64,000 bases of DNA from positions 18,370,269 to 18,434,268 of the forward strand of contig VZDJ01004378.1 in NCBI GenBank assembly GCA_008694505.1, read 5' to 3'. Of the stretch, positions 35,101 through 49,609 are shown in pieces (the stretch's first letter is position 1; each line of letters starts with the position of its first letter). Origin of the DNA: Cyanoderma ruficeps (lineage: Eukaryota; Chordata; Aves; Passeriformes; Timaliidae). A program made the position numbers and the translations under genes. The notes beneath the pieces were generated by a model that saw only the letters and a program-made list of their open reading frames with translations, did no database searches and was not told where the DNA came from.

Positions 35101-38019
35101 ATTAAGGGATGAACTCAATCCTCTAAATTCTGGGCTGAAACACCCCTCAAAATAGAAACAAGTAAAAGGCAATTCTGGGTAAATCGAGATTTGTTTTTTT
35201 CAGTCTGCAAATTAAGGTCTAGTTTTAAAACTCCAGGCAGTTCTGTACCCCAGAAAAATGTATAAAAATTAGCCCTTCACATGTGTAAGCATTAAGAGCA
35301 TCAGATTTTCTGAGATAAGGCAACCCATATGCAGCGCTCATCCGAGATTAAAATCCACTTGCCTGAAGGCACCTCTTTGTAAAAAAAGTACTTAGGGTAT
35401 TTCAGTGCCCATTCTTTGTGTTTTGATGTGGAAAAATATGTAACAACACTAGCTTTTCTGTAAAGCTCATGCCTTCAACTTGTTAACTCTCCTTCCTCCT
35501 TCCTCAAATATCTCAGTCTAACTCATGTCTGCTGTAGTCCAAGCTGAAAGGGAAGAAAGGGTTCAAAAATAAAGGACTATCTAAAATTTCAAAGCAAATA
35601 ACTGTGCTCGATACAAGAAAACTGGATGACTAAGATGCGTTATTACCTCCAACATTTTAGAAAGATTTGGCCTGTTTACTGTGAGCCTCCTTATCCAAAT
35701 TTTATTTACCCTGATGTTTTTCACTTAGAACAGATGGTGAATCAACCTTCCGGGTCTAAGGCTGGCTGGCCATTTTGAAAAAGATTTAAAATAATAAATA
35801 AAAGGATGGCTAGAGTGCATCCTTGTAGAGAGGCTGTATGAGCAAATACAGAACACAGAGCACAGCTAAGATTAAATGTGGAGAAGTGGAAGCTGCATCT
35901 GTCAGGAGCAAGAAGGCAGCCAAGGTGAAAGATGGCATGTTCTTGAGTACAGCACGCCCAGCTCTGCCAACTATCCTGACATTGGTGGTGCCTTACCCTG
36001 TGGTTTGTCACTGGAAGTGGGAGTCAGAGGCTTGCCAGCAGCACTAAAATGGCATGGCACTTCTGCCAAGCTGGGGGAGCCAGGCTGATCCATGCAGGAA
36101 CAGACAACTTGCAGCATGCTTGTCCAACCCCTTTGGCTTTAATCAAATTCGGGCGCCCTTTCTTCTCTGAAAAACTACTCTGTGGCTTACAATATCAAGC
36201 TCAAGAAATCTGAATTCCAAATGGCATTTGAATGAGCCTCACATGAAGGAGGTAATTTAGGATCAAAGTCAAGAGGAAGTATTCTGGAGGCTGAGATCAG
36301 CAGCAAAAAGTGTAAGGTCAGTCTGATGGAAAAGGCAATAACAATAAAAAAATGGAGGCAATAGCAAAGAAATAGTAAATCAAGTGGAGACTCATAAAAC
36401 AAATATTAGGGCAACAAATGAGAATGCCTGAATATAAAACATCAGGAAGAAATGACCTCTGAAGAAAATGTCCTGAAGATGTGAAATAAGACATAGGAAA
36501 ATTAGCAGAAGGCAAGGACTGGCTAAACCAAAGGCAGAATAGAAGCAGAAAACTCAGGCATGGAAATTATCATATCTTGAAAAGAAAAATGCAATTAGTG
36601 GGCGGTAGCTAAAACTAAGTGTAAATTTAAAAAGCTCATAATTGATGAGGGGACGCCCTGGCAGCTCCTGGGAACAGAGAGCCCCTGCATGGTCCTGCTC
36701 TATGGTGCTCCCAGCCACAGCCATTGCTGAACACAGGGGATGTGCTGGCCCTAGACCCTGTGCATTTTCCAGGCAGCTCCTGCCGGCTAAGCTCTGTGGA
36801 ATCTGGCTGGAGTTTAAAGCCAGAGTGCTGTTAGCAATCCACTGGAGTGGATGTTTCCACTGGCAGAGAACCACTGGCAATGAATCAAGGAATCAGTGAA
36901 TGAAAAATAAGTACAGCCAGACATTTGATAACAAAAATATTGTCAGAGAGAATCTCCAGCTAATTTAGAGCTGTCTGTTGTTGTGCTCGAGGTGTCTCTG
37001 TGTTTCAGGAGCTGGACAGAAAGCAGAAAACAAGACACACTGCTTCACCAAAGTGTAAATACACCACGGATTTTCATCTGTTTCAACAAATGGCTGGTTT
37101 TGGGAAAATTTTCAATAATCCCCAGGAAGTGCTAGTGAAAACCATAATTGGATACTGTCAAACACAGGACACTTCTCTGAGCAAGGCAAGGGGTAAATTC
37201 TGTTCTGCTTGACTCTAGAGGTGATACGATTTGAGATTGTCCTTCTCAGGTGGGTACCATTACTATTGGGTCAAAAATTAATACTCAGAAAATTTTTGGT
37301 GGATCCAGCTCTGACAGTTTAGGAAGCTGTCCACAGTTGTCTGTTCTGTCTCTCTGTGAAAGGCTGCTGGTATAAAGACATCAAGCTATGAACTCCAGCG
37401 GCCAAGGTATGGGTTCAGTTTCATCAAGCCTGATTTATAATCTCTAGTGAAGTGTCGAGTTAAGCAGTGATTAAGAAGGTCTTAAACCACCTCGGCTATT
37501 AGCTTCATTGCAAGTGAGGCAGAGCTTGCACATAGTTCTTGACCTAGTGCATATTTTAAATAATTTAAATCCATATAAAATGGAATAGCACCAACAGAAG
37601 ATATTGAATAATTTTTGCAAATTGTTATCCTGAAAGAGATTTGTATAAGTATCTCATAGGAAGTGAACAATATTCATAGGGCACTCACATAAATATATGA
37701 CAGCCTTGTACAAATCCCTGCACAAAATCACTAAAAACCAAGAAGCCAAAAGCTAAACTTTCACATCTGCATTGTAACAGTGGTTATTGACTGTACCGAT
37801 ATTATTAGCAAATTGCAAAAAATAATTAAAAAAAGATTTCTCAGTTTCTTCTTGATTCATGGCAGAAAAGAATGTTTAAAGGCACAGAAAAATCCCCTCG
37901 ATGTAAATGCAAGAATGTTTTAGGACTGGGCTAGTGTCCTGTTATAGATAGAGATCCTACTGATAATCAAACCGGTTTTGTAGCACATCTGGTTTGCTTT
38001 TCATTCTTACAGACAGATA
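32113..38019. other. Gene-poor interval
   Basis: The only repeat I recognise is the palindromic element at 33245-33303. Slightly GC-richer islands at about 34130-34480 and 36640-36890 carry overlapping short ORFs on both strands, none recognisable. They could be decayed LTR or other transposon pieces, but I see no terminal TG...CA structure that I can defend. Confidence 0.55.
33245..33303 (+). repeat. Decayed palindromic (MITE-like) interspersed repeat
   Basis: The bases cctcactgaagtaattgcca followed by gaagtcccactgattttgct and ggactttagattagatcct follow the same pattern as 16543-16602. They end in the 'ggatcaggcc'-like border often seen next to this motif in sauropsid genomes. Confidence 0.5.
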
Positions 38020-38170
38020 TTGCAGAAAACCTTTCCTTTTCCTGGTTGTTACTTTCCCTCCTTTGTTTTTTGTGCTTTGCTTCTATTTATTTCACATTTT
38101 CTTTCTTTTCCCTATCAGTTGCTTTCTTCTCTTCAGTCATTTTTCTTCCTTCTCTTCTCCTTTCAGCAAC
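38020..38170 (+). repeat. Polypyrimidine (TC-rich) tract
   Basis: About 150 bases consist mostly of T and C (for example ttttcttccttctcttctcc). Because stop codons need purines, all three forward frames stay open here (85, 92 and 119 codons), giving F/S/L-rich products. These ORFs are composition artefacts. Confidence 0.8.
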
Positions 38171-41100
38171 ATTTATTTCTTCTTTGCAACGATTCCTTTT
38201 ACATCACAAGAAAATCTGGAAGAAAAATGGACAAGGAGTATTTCCTGTGCCTTTCCAGAGGACGCTTGCTGACATAGTGAGCCATCTCTCAGAGGGACAG
38301 AATTGGGCTCCTGAGATACACACACTGACTATGTCAGCTCTGCTTTTCTTTTGCTATTATATGCTGTTACATTGCAACTTTTTTTCCAGGCAGCCTTGGT
38401 GTTAAGATTAGGCTTTCCCTTTCCTCCTAATCTTCTATAACACCTTCTTAATCACTTTAAAATGTTTGTCCTTCAGTTTGTCCCTTTACATCAGTCTCTG
38501 GATCATCTTCCATGTGTGATGTGAGGGCCTCCTCCAGCCTGGAGCTATCCCTTCTAGTCTGGTGTCTGGTGGTGTAGATATCCAGAGAAGACAGCTGATA
38601 GGATAATGGCCCAGTTCAAGCATGGATGAATCCACAGATGTACTTTTTTTTTTGAGTGCGCGTTCTTTAAATAAACAAAAAATAAACTAAACAATTGTTA
38701 CATCAGATCAAATCCAAACAAAAATACAGAAGATTCAGAATATGGAGCTGGGATACAAAAGAAAGAGAAATACCTTCACTAGTGAATAAAATGGCAAATT
38801 TTAACTTTCTTGTACTTGTCCACACAAACATATCTAGAGGAACAAGTTGTAAAGGCATAAAATTGGTTGAAAAATTGCAGAATACTGTTTTTGAGATTGC
38901 TTGAGTCAAGTGACTTCTAAGGGATTGGTTTCTGTTGTCCTCTTTTCTTTTGTGTAAATTTGTTTAATATTTCTTTCCATTAATAGCAACTGGATGGAAG
39001 AGAAAAAATATTGTCATAGCAAAGATAAAGGAAGTCTAATCAGTTCAAGGATGAGTAGTTTTTATTTCTTTTTCTGGCCTAAATATTTCAGCAATAATGC
39101 AATGTGTATGCAGCACTGTAGCTGCCCATCACAACTACATGTTCTTGCAAACACAGGACCGTGAAACACAGATCAATATCACAGAGGGGCTATAATCAAC
39201 ATGCAGATTAATGAACAGAATTGTATGCACCAGGGAACAGTAGAAGAAAGACTAGCTGTGCAATTTAATTGCTGAGTTGCTACTAAATCTCTGCTTTCTA
39301 TCAATCGCTGTTCATTATAGCTATTGATGCATAGCAGACATAGTTATTCAGAGCTGCTGGGGTTCAAGTGAATTGCAGACCTTAATGAAAAAAGGTTGGG
39401 ATTATTTTCTACCTCTGAGTCTCTGACAAGATCCAAGAGATTACTCCCATTTTTCTCCTTGAGTAGGACCTTTTGGTAATCCTTTTGCTCAGTAAAACTC
39501 ATAAAGCAAATTAATAGTTAAGCAGAAGCTTTCTGGAACAATTTTAAGTCTATCTGTTTCAATGTGCTTTTGAATGAAATTTCCAACTTTTCATTAGTTC
39601 AATTAAGTGAAGTGCTATAGAAAATTAGTATAGTGTAGTGGTGGAAATGACCTCTAGTTATGTATTATTTAGCTTAGCTACCTGTAATGAAAGCTTGTTA
39701 GCTGCATCAAACTGTCTTTTTAATGCTTTCTTTGGAGCCTTTTACAGACATATGGTTCAGCAGTTCCTGAAGAGGCTGTTCTTCACTTTCACAGGCTCCA
39801 CTTCGGGGACACTTTCTCACAATGCTCATCCTTAAATTTCCTGCTGCTTCATATAACTTCTGCTCTTCCCCATCTTTATTCACATCCCTGAGTTTTCAAA
39901 ATCTTGTTCCTTTGTAGTTATACACTTTCATGTAGATACCTTATTAAAAACAGTCCCTTTCTCTTCTCTTTTCTTTTCCCTTTTTTAAATTGGTTTGTTT
40001 TTTATTTTCTTTTTAATAAAACTAACTATCTTGTTTTTTCTCCTATTGGCATTGCAGCACTATTAGCTCATTCTTTCCCATCCTTGTACCCTTTTTTTCT
40101 CTTCAGCTAATCCCTGTAGAAGCATGATTTTTAATTACACCTCTCTAAATTCTCTCCCAGCCCCTGGAGGAAAACTAAAGCCCCAGGATGTGATCCTTTA
40201 GCTTATTCAACAGAAAACTGCACTGAATTTTTGATGGCCATTATTGCTTATTACAAACTCATCTCCAGTTGTATGTTTACATAGCAATTTCTCAGCTCTC
40301 ACATAGTTTGGGGTTTTTTTAACTCATTGTTTTCCAGTCCTCTTCTGCGTTGACTCTCAGTATTTTTATCAGTCTTCACCAGATTAAAAAAAAATTAAAA
40401 GATTCATGCTGGCCCAATTTAACCTAAATTTTGGCACTGGTTTTCTAAGGCAGCTGCATGTAGGGTGACTGTGATTTTGCTATTTTTACTATCACTCCCC
40501 AGGTTCTCCATGGCCCAACAGTAGAAATCCAAATGTGGAATCTCTGCTAACTTACTGTATGCTCTTTTCTTTCAAATTCATAGACAGCCAATCTAACACA
40601 CTTTTGCTCATTGTTTATCATGTTGTGAAGCATCCCCACCTCATTTTTATAAAATTTATACTGAAAGTACAGGTCAATATAAAACTTTTATTGAATCTTT
40701 AAACAAAGTCATTTGCCATCTTTCCTTCTTTACTATTTGGTGTCTTAAGTCCTGGTTAAAGAGGTTGTAAGAGGGTACTTCTGTCTCTTCCCATGGGGTT
40801 CCTGACTGGCTTTCTCCCTGGCCCTATTTCTGCATCAATACATGGACTCTTATATGTCTATTCTTTTGCTAGCAGGCTTAAGATTAACCTAGAGCCAATT
40901 GCCTGAGAAGATCTAGATTTTATTTTCTCTTTCAAGGTCACTTGGGTCATCTGAGAGTCTCTCTTGCCTCTCTCCAGTCACAGGTTTGTGAACGAGTGGA
41001 AATTCCCCAGCACTCTTCAGAGCAATCTTTGACCTTTCTGCCACAACTCCTGTCCTGGCACCCGCAAGGCAACAGGCCATCCTGCTCTCCCTAACTGGGG

Positions 41101-44100
41101 CACAGATGGCCCAAGCCACACTCTTCACTTTCTCACTGAAGGAACGTCCATGAGATAAATTAGAACAGATGTACGGGAACTTCTTCTTTTGGCATTTATA
41201 CCACTCTGTGGTCTAATTAATCCTGACATTGTGACCATCGTAATGTGAATTGCATCAAAGGAATCAAATAGCAGATTGCCCTCTCCATGGCAAATATGCT
41301 GATTTTCCCTTGCCAGTAAGACATGATTTTATGTTCCTTTTTCTGTGAGACAAGTTCTTATTTTCTCCTGCTATCTCTAAACTTATAAAATGAGACAAAA
41401 CACCGTGAAGTGCATACACTGATGTTTGTTTCATTTCCCATGAATGGAAAGCAGATGCATTTAAGAAAAAAATCCTGTCTGCTTTCACCCATCTCTTCTG
41501 GTGCAGTATTTCATATCAAAATTCTCATTTGATTTTCTGGTAATAAGGTAGTGTGCTAACAATTTTGGGTACCTGTTAATAATATATGTGGCAGTTATAC
41601 ATATTTTATACTAAAGGCTGTCTTAAAAGCTACATCCTTATAGGTAATAACCTGCTTATAAAAACACTTTCTTGAATTATTTATACTTATTTGGAACAAC
41701 AAAATCAACAATCTTTTTATAAGGTCAGGCAAACAAGAACCATTAATAATGTAGTAACGTATTTTGGGACTAAGGTGGCTTAATATTTATTTTTTAATCA
41801 CATAGGTAAGACAGTTTGCTGCAATATAACTAACCAAGCAAGACTCGTCTATAAAGCATTCTAATGTGACTACATAGGTTAATTGAAAATTACTAAAAAG
41901 AATAATGTCTGAGAATGTTTTCACATACAGGGATAATGGAAAAGATTTTTGCAAAAACCCATCTCTTTCTGTAAAAACTTTAAAAATAAGTAGCACTAAC
42001 AGAAACGTTATTTTGAAAAAATTACAGAAGCCTGCTAAAATTTTAGGTCAATAGTGATAATGAATGTCATGACACTGAAAAAAAAATCAGAAATCTATCA
42101 CAAACCAAGCCCCATGGATCATCATAAGTCTCTAAATGGACATTACCAAATGTAATAACCCTGATTCTTTATTGTCTTAGATACTTTTCCATTGCCTGTA
42201 AGGACAGGGTAAACTTCTATAATGAAATTATGGGATTTTCACATAGTCTCAGCCAAGCATTCTTTATTACTGTTTATGTAATTCCACAGGAAGAGGGGAT
42301 CATGCTGGAGCTGTTCTGTGTGGCCAGCTTGGTCTCCAAGAACTTTCAGGCCACTTGCAAAATCAAGATCTCCGAGGCCTTTGCTTTTATTCCTATCTGG
42401 AATGAACGGCACAATAAATTGCATCATTGGAAGAGTTCCATGGAAACCAGGTGGTAGCAGCTTTGTCTGAATTCAGACCTGTGCTTTCTCTACCTACTTT
42501 GGCTCTGTGTTTTGAAGAACTCTGGAGAGGAGCAGCCAAAAAGATAACTGGGAATTTCTATGTGAAACAGGGAAGATGCTTCCAAGGGAGCATTGGCATT
42601 TAGCATCTTTTGTCAATAATAATTTTATATTATTACCATACACCAAGAATAGGAAATAGCAGGGAACTCTTTCTGTTACCTCACTAGTGATTCCCAAATC
42701 CACAAATAGATTTTAATATCAATTCATAAAGGGGTCCTGAGAAAACGGTACCATGAAAACATATAAAAAGAAATTCTCTATTGGCTTCCAATTCAATGTT
42801 AAAGTCGTGTGCCTTCTGGCATAAATTTAGTCTTAGTTCATTTATGTCACTGGAGATAATATACAAGGAAAATAAAAAAAATTAGGGAACTGATTTTAGC
42901 GAATGGATTTATATTCAGAAAATAAGACTCACGGTATCCTAATTTCCCTACTGGAGTGTTTTCTTTCTCCTTTTCATTTTCTGTAATTGTGTCTTGCATT
43001 TAAGCCTCAGAAAGCTGTAAGTCTCAAAAAGCTGTAAGGCCTGATGCACATTGCCATATATTAGGACTCTCATTTCTTTGAAAATCTTGCAACTAAGGCT
43101 TCTGTTGTATTTGTATGCATTGCTTTGAGAGGGTCATAAACATCTGGGAACCCAGTGTTCAAGCGGATGGGGACAAGAAGAATACTGAATGAATTTCTGA
43201 GCATACTTTTCTTCACATTACTAGCCATCCGTGCACATGAGATACTGTCAGTTCTCAGAGAGTTATGTTAGCATTTCTGCACTGTGTTTTTCCAGGGCAT
43301 GAGTGAACATGCTAGGCTGATTGCATGCTTGAATAGCTAATACTATATTTCTTCCATTACCACTTGGTTTGTATTAGGGCAAACTGATAGCAAGAAAAAA
43401 ATGGCTTCTGCTGTTGTCCTTCATCGTTATTTTAAAAAAATAAATATAAAGGAATATTCATGTGGATGGATCTTCATTGTTATTCCCTTTTCTGTTTGAT
43501 TTTGTTCTTGGCTGGGATGGGTACAACCTTTTAAGCAGAGACAGGTATTAATGGAGCTCCTGTTCCAGAGAAATCAGCAGTCTGTGAAGAAAACTGCTGC
43601 CTCCCAATCAGAGAAGGAAGAAAGCCCCAAATGCTCTGGTCTTTTGGCTGCAACCTTGCCACAAATCTGTGTGGAAATAGATTGTTGCTGTCATTCATGT
43701 AAGAGCTGTGACAAAACTTTGATGCAGGTCTTTGATTACACTGTAAGGGCAAACTGGACCTTATCTAACCCTTACTAATGCTCATCAGATACTTCCAACC
43801 AACCCCTGCTGAGTGCTGCACAATGGTTTCTGATCTCTTTTTAGTCGATAATTTAAAGCTTTGCCAAGAATCTTCTGGCTGTTGTTAGTGACTGGAAATA
43901 CCTGCAGTAGTTTTTGTTAGACATTCTTAGGTACAGAAAGGAGAAAGTGATGACATTTTGATATCAGCTGAGCCTTTTGAAAAATTCATTGCAGTGGACC
44001 AAGTGGGTTAATTTGGGCTAATGTCTGGGAAAAGGTAACACTTGGGGAAATAAAAGAAGTGGCTAACTAGAACTTTTAATTTTATTTGCTTTTTTTTCTT

Positions 44101-47100
44101 CTCTGTATAGTTTTGCAATTGCAGTGGCAATCTCTTTCACGTAACAATCACCATTGTTAAAATAGCTTAACCAGCTAACTGAGAACCCTATACCATGTAT
44201 TCCAGCAACTCTGCCATTGAATGCCAATTTTTTTGAAGGCACTATTAGTGTCCTGGACCAGCAATATACAAGAATTCCCATTTGTAGGCTTTGCATTTCT
44301 TTTGTCTTTCTCTGCTCCCTTTCAAGATCTATGATCCATCAAATGAATATTCTGTTTGTTCTCTTTACTTCACACATATAAGGGTGAGTGGAAAACTTAG
44401 AACTAGTATTTGGCAGTCTAATGGTTTTTTGAGAGAAGCTTGTTAAATTAGGACTCTGGCAAAGGCAAATGACCACACATTAATGCTAGATAGTCTATAC
44501 TTCAAATCAGGAGACACTTCAGGCTTTAATAAATTCATTTTTTTTCCATAGAAGTTCAGATTTTTTACTACTAATATTGTACAGTTCTCCAACAGCAATG
44601 TTTCCTTGTTATTTGTCAGTGAGTGACCCATGAAACTGTAAGTGAACCGCGTTGAAAGATAAAGTGGGCTGTAAAGAAAATATTGGACTTCCAGGTCAGC
44701 AGGAATGAAACCTCATTGCTCTTACTATAAGTGAGTGTTTGTAATGAAGTTTATTGGCTACTTTAGATATTTAAGATCAATTCACCTCACAGTTCATTCT
44801 AATAATAATGCATAAGGGACCTCTAGATAAAATCTAGGACTGTGATGATGCTGAAAAACTGAGGATAGTACCAGAGCCATAGCTCAACCACAGTCTTGGG
44901 GTGTGCATGGCTAAACATCTCAATGATTTGGGCAATAGCCTATTTTCCTATTTTTTTCCCAAGCCACTTTCAGAGAAGCATAGCTTGTGCCTTTTCTAAT
45001 GGCATAATGTCTCTTCAGCTGTGAGGACCTTTTCCCCCCATCCCTCTATCCTTTTGTATTCCATTCAGTGCAGATGTGAGACTGTCCAGGAGAAAAGCTC
45101 TTATCATGTGTGCATAAAAACCCTATAGGAAATAGCAATAGGGGGTGCATTTCTTCCCTTTTTATTTTTCTCTAGAGTTTAACCATCCTAATTTTTGGCT
45201 GGTTTAGCTATGCAAGTAATAGAGGCATCTTGTCTTTCTGTGGATTTATGTCTCTAATTCAGATTCTTGGATGTTTAGTAGCATGTTAGCTGTAATGGAA
45301 TTTTTTCCTTAAATTTAAAGCATGGATAGCAACTCTTCCAGTGGGGATTCATTAAAGTCTGGTGGCAACTGAGTGCATATCTTTCCCATCTTGGAGAGAA
45401 TGCACACAGTCTACCTCTTCTAGTTGCTTATTTTCCTGCATCTTGCAGAGACTTAGTCATTTTTAAGGCAGTACTTCTGATATAATGAATCTTCCTCTGT
45501 TCCAAATGTGGTGGCAATTTATCAAGAGACTCAAGCACAAACAGGGAGAGAGAGAAACAGACAAGACAGACGCAATACAATTTCTTTCTTTTGGAAGGCA
45601 AATGAGAAAATACAAGTTGGAATTTTAGATGTTAATTTGTTTAGCTTCAGCACCAAATTCTGTTTCTTGGTGTACTTTTTCTGCAGATTATAAAGGTGTT
45701 TGTACTTATTTTCTTCCTGTAAAAGCAGTTCCATGCTATAATCAAGTTCCAGCTCCCATTTCTTTTGATAGACTCAACAAACTATATGGTCTAAATCTGT
45801 CAGTGCAAGGTATTTTTATTCCAGACCTGAGATCAACTCTGTAGTCCTAAGCATTTTTTCACATATTTTTCCACATCTTCTAGTATCTTTCACTGAAAGC
45901 ACTTACCAGACACCTATACACTATTCTAATATCAGACTTCTCTTGTTTTGTAAGTTTATATTCCACTTTGATCATGGATAAAATATCTTCAGAAAAAAAA
46001 AAAGAAAAAGGGATCTGAGTATTTAATAGATTTTGCAAGATTTTTCAAGTTTCTTGTAGAGCCGTACCTCTGATCCATTTGTTACAATTGCTGGTTTTAG
46101 CAGCCACTGGAGGTTTCAATTGTCTGATGCCTCATAGAGCACTGTTTGTTGTGAATTGTTTAAAATGAACAAAATGTAATAACTTAATGGACAGTAAAAA
46201 AAATTGTATTTAGAAGAATGTAATAAGTGCTCTGCTCCCTCCTTTACAAGACAACAACCCAACCCTCCTATTATCTTAAATGAAATTACAAACCTGAGCT
46301 TTAGAGGTGCAACAACAAGTTACAAGCTTATTATGTGACTGTGATGTGCCAGTGCCTGCCTACCAGCTGCTGAATGACCCCGTTGAATACTACTTTTTCC
46401 TGCACAAAGACCCTTCTAAGTCTTAGAAATAATGCATCACATCTTTGGACATGCCTTTCATTATGCTTCAGAAGAATGCCCTCATTACAATATAGTTCAC
46501 ATCTTGTTTATATGTGTATTTTATAGATGTTTATAATCTCTTTATTTACTTTTGGGGACTAACTCTGTTGTTTTTCTCTTCACTTCTTCTGCTTGTTGTA
46601 GGTTTTTTTTAATTTTAACATGTCATATTTCAAATATTTCAAATATTTCATCATATTTTAAATATTTCAAATTTACTTTGTCTTTTTTCCTCTTGTTGAA
46701 TGACTACTACAGGACATAAGCCGAATCAAAGCTGGCCCTTTGAGCAACTGTCAACACCAGCTGACCTCCCAATGTCCATTCAAATCCGTGATTATTTTTA
46801 GAAGAAAATAAAACCAATCCTGAAACACCCTGGAACACAATTTATTAGAAAATGTATTTTAAATTTTTGTGTCAACTGTAAAATTTCTGACAGAAAAACA
46901 AGGAGTAGCAGAAGCTTTCTTCTCTTCTGATTTCAAATCTCAGTTGTCATTTTGGTATTTATGTGACCTTCTGTAGAAAGACCAGATGTAGTTTCATGAG
47001 GGAAAAGAAGGGAGGAATCTCCCTGTTCTAAGAAATGCAGTGCATGAATATAAATCAGTGTAGGCTCATGGTCATCTCTGTTGAGGCTTTCAAGTACAAC

Positions 47101-49110
47101 AGGTCAGGGTGGAGGAACAGAATTATGAAGACCAGCATTCTCAGCCTTCCTGGAGACAAGCTCTGACCTTCTTTCAAAGTAGGGAGAAAAAAAACCACCT
47201 TTTAAAAAGAACTTCTGAATTTCTTGCATGAGAAGCTACTGCTTTAATTTAAAAAAATGGAAATCTCAACATTTTATTATTCCAGTTTTTCTTTAGAAAA
47301 CAAAATAAATATTTCATTATCAATCAATATAGATTTGTGTTACCCTTGTTGCTGCAGCAGCAGCTGTTCTTGTTGCTTTTGATTTACAGCTGGGCAGTCT
47401 GACAAACTGAGGAGACCACTCTTCCTTTCCTATGAAAAGCATGCTTATGTAGCTGTGAATCATGACTTTTTACTCAGGGAAATGATGCAATCTAAAACTG
47501 TAAAAACTCTGATACCAGACCTGGACTTCTGTGTACTGTTATGCGTCTCCTCGGTTATTTCTACTGATGTTGGCTTTTATCGTTCAGATTTGAGGCACCA
47601 CTTTCATTAACAAGTCTTAAATTTGATTCTTGGCTAGAACTTATGTAACTAAAAAAAAAAAAAGTAACTACATTACTTAAAGAGAAGATTCATTTTCAAA
47701 CATCAAATTTATTTATTCACAAATTATTATTATGTATTTATTTTATTTATAGTTTCCTTACTTTGAATGGCTCATACATGGAACTTGGAAAGACACTTTC
47801 TCCCACTTTATACTACAAAACAGTACAGTTGTCTTCTAAGTTCCATTCACTGTTACTTTTTCTAGTTTTTTTTTCCTTTTATTTCCACCTGCTTTCTTAC
47901 TGAAAGACTCCAAAGGCCATATTATGTGCAAAGGCCAGCAATGCAATAGCAGGTACAGACAGTAACTTCAACAAAAACGATGCATTTCTTTCTTCTTGAC
48001 TGTTCACTTTGTTTGCCTGTTCTTGACTTTATATGCTAGGTTTTTTTGGTAACCATTACTGCTTTTTCTTTCAACATATTTTGCCTATTGTGATGGTGCT
48101 GTATATTACTTTATAGCTACTAAATTGCAATTAAGTTAGGAATGTATTTGAGGTTGAGGACATGAAGGCCATCTTTGCACCAGAAATGGCTTTCAGAGTG
48201 ATTGTGTCTGTCTCAGGCATTTTATATATTACAACAGGTTTGTTGATGTAGCTAAGCTGATGCAGTTCTAGTAGCAAATGCTTTTTCCGTGTAGACAGCC
48301 TGTGCCAGGAAAGGGAGGTGTTGTGCTGTAATTTATATATTTTTTCCCGATAAAATAAACTATGCTGGCAATAACATTTTTTTTCCTTTCAAACACAACT
48401 GTATAAAGCACTGGCTCAGTGCCTTAATAATCCTCTGCAAGTTATTGTACCAGCACAGAATGATTATAGGTGTACTAGAGCTGACTGAGGATCAAATACA
48501 GTGCCCATGGAAACCTAAGCTCCCAGCAGCATGGACTGACACTTTAGTTAAAAAAAAAAAAAAGTCTTTTCTGTGGCCAAGAATTTCATGCTAAGCAATC
48601 TCCCTTTTTTTTTTTTGTTGCATGGGCTAATGGCAACAGCTTCAACTGTGATGCATGAAAGCAGGGTTTATATTCCTGTTCTGGACAGTATAACTCAGTG
48701 TCTCAGCTTAGACTTTTTCCCAACCTACATTGCTGTTTCAGATGTTCCGAGGTTCATAAATCTCACTGTTTTGTGGTAATGGACATGTGAATTGTGATGA
48801 AAAGCCAGAAACAACTGAAATAAAAAAATCTCTGTTCTACAGAAGTACACTTTCCAATCAACTCTACTGATTGCTAATATTTCTTCTGTATTACTTCTCT
48901 CTATATAAATGATGTGAAAAGGAAGAGAGGAGCATTTCACTATCGCCAATCGCCTATCTCTTAAAGCTGTGAGGTAGAGAGCTCTGTTTTATCTCTCATG
49001 GTCATGCTACACCTACAAAGCTGAGTTTGGGAATGCTCATGTCCCATGGTGCAGCAGAAGATTAAGAAAGGTTCTTGAAATTTTTTCTCTTTGGACTAAA
49101 GGAATTGATT
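38171..49110. other. Gene-poor interval
   Basis: No gene or large mobile element is recognised in about 11 kb. It contains a near-repeat at 43004-43039 (cagaaagctgtaag then tcaaaaagctgtaag), a 9-bp tandem array at 46625-46672, and A or T tracts near 38642, 45986, 47650, 48549 and 48605. ORFs are all under 80 codons and unrecognised, apart from the 119-codon frame starting in the polypyrimidine tract. Confidence 0.6.
46625..46672. repeat. 9-bp tandem array (atatttcaa)n
   Basis: About five copies of a 9-bp unit. The first two are exact, later ones carry substitutions and one has a small insertion. Confidence 0.85.
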
Positions 49111-49609
49111 ATGTGCAGTTGTGGTCACTGCAATATAAGAAAGACAAGCTATTAGAGAGCATCCAAAGGAGGGCGACAAAGATGATGAAGGGTCTTCAGG
49201 GAAGCCATAGAGGAGAGGCTGAAGTCACTTGGTCTATTCAGCTTGGAGGAGACTGAGGGGAGACCTCACTGCAGCAACAACTTCCTCATGAGGGGAAGAG
49301 GAGGAGCGGGCACTGATGTCTTCTCTGTGGTGACCAGTGACCAATGACCTGAGGGAATGGCCTGAAGTTGTGTCAGAGGAGGTTTAGGCTGTACATCAGG
49401 AAAAGGTTCTTCACCCAGAGTGTGTTTGGGCACTGGAACAGGCTTCCCTTGGAAGTGGTCACAGCACCAGGCCTGTCTGAGTTGAAGTGTTTTGACAATA
49501 CTCTTGCACATGGTGTGACTCTTGGCAATGGTGCTGTGCAGGGCCAGGAATTGGACTCAATGATCCCTGTGGATCCCTTCCAACTCAGCTTATTTTGTGA
49601 TTCTGTGAA
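49111..49609 (+). mobile_element. CR1 LINE fragment (CR1-X-like, + strand)
   Basis: The order of blocks is that of a CR1 3' end: aatataagaaagacaagcta, aaaggagggcgacaaagatg, ggctgaagtcacttggtc and ttcagcttggaggagactga. Then comes the ORF2 C-terminus (RLYIRKRFFTQSVFGHWNRL then PLEVVTAPGLSELK). The tail covers gtgcagggccaggaattgga, atccctgtggatcccttcca and gtgattctgtga. The frame is broken by small indels, so it is dead and 5'-truncated. It is the same subfamily as 5831-6195. Its tail closely resembles that of the SINE at 60389-60521. Confidence 0.94.

Noticed and set aside
36640..36890. GC-rich block with ORFs on both strands, considered as a solo LTR or retrogene
   Set aside because: No TG...CA ends, target-site duplication, poly(A) signal context or recognisable protein could be seen.
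38046..38405. Overlapping forward ORFs of 85-119 codons in all three frames
   Set aside because: They come from a polypyrimidine tract where stop codons are scarce. The products are F/S/L-rich low-complexity sequence.
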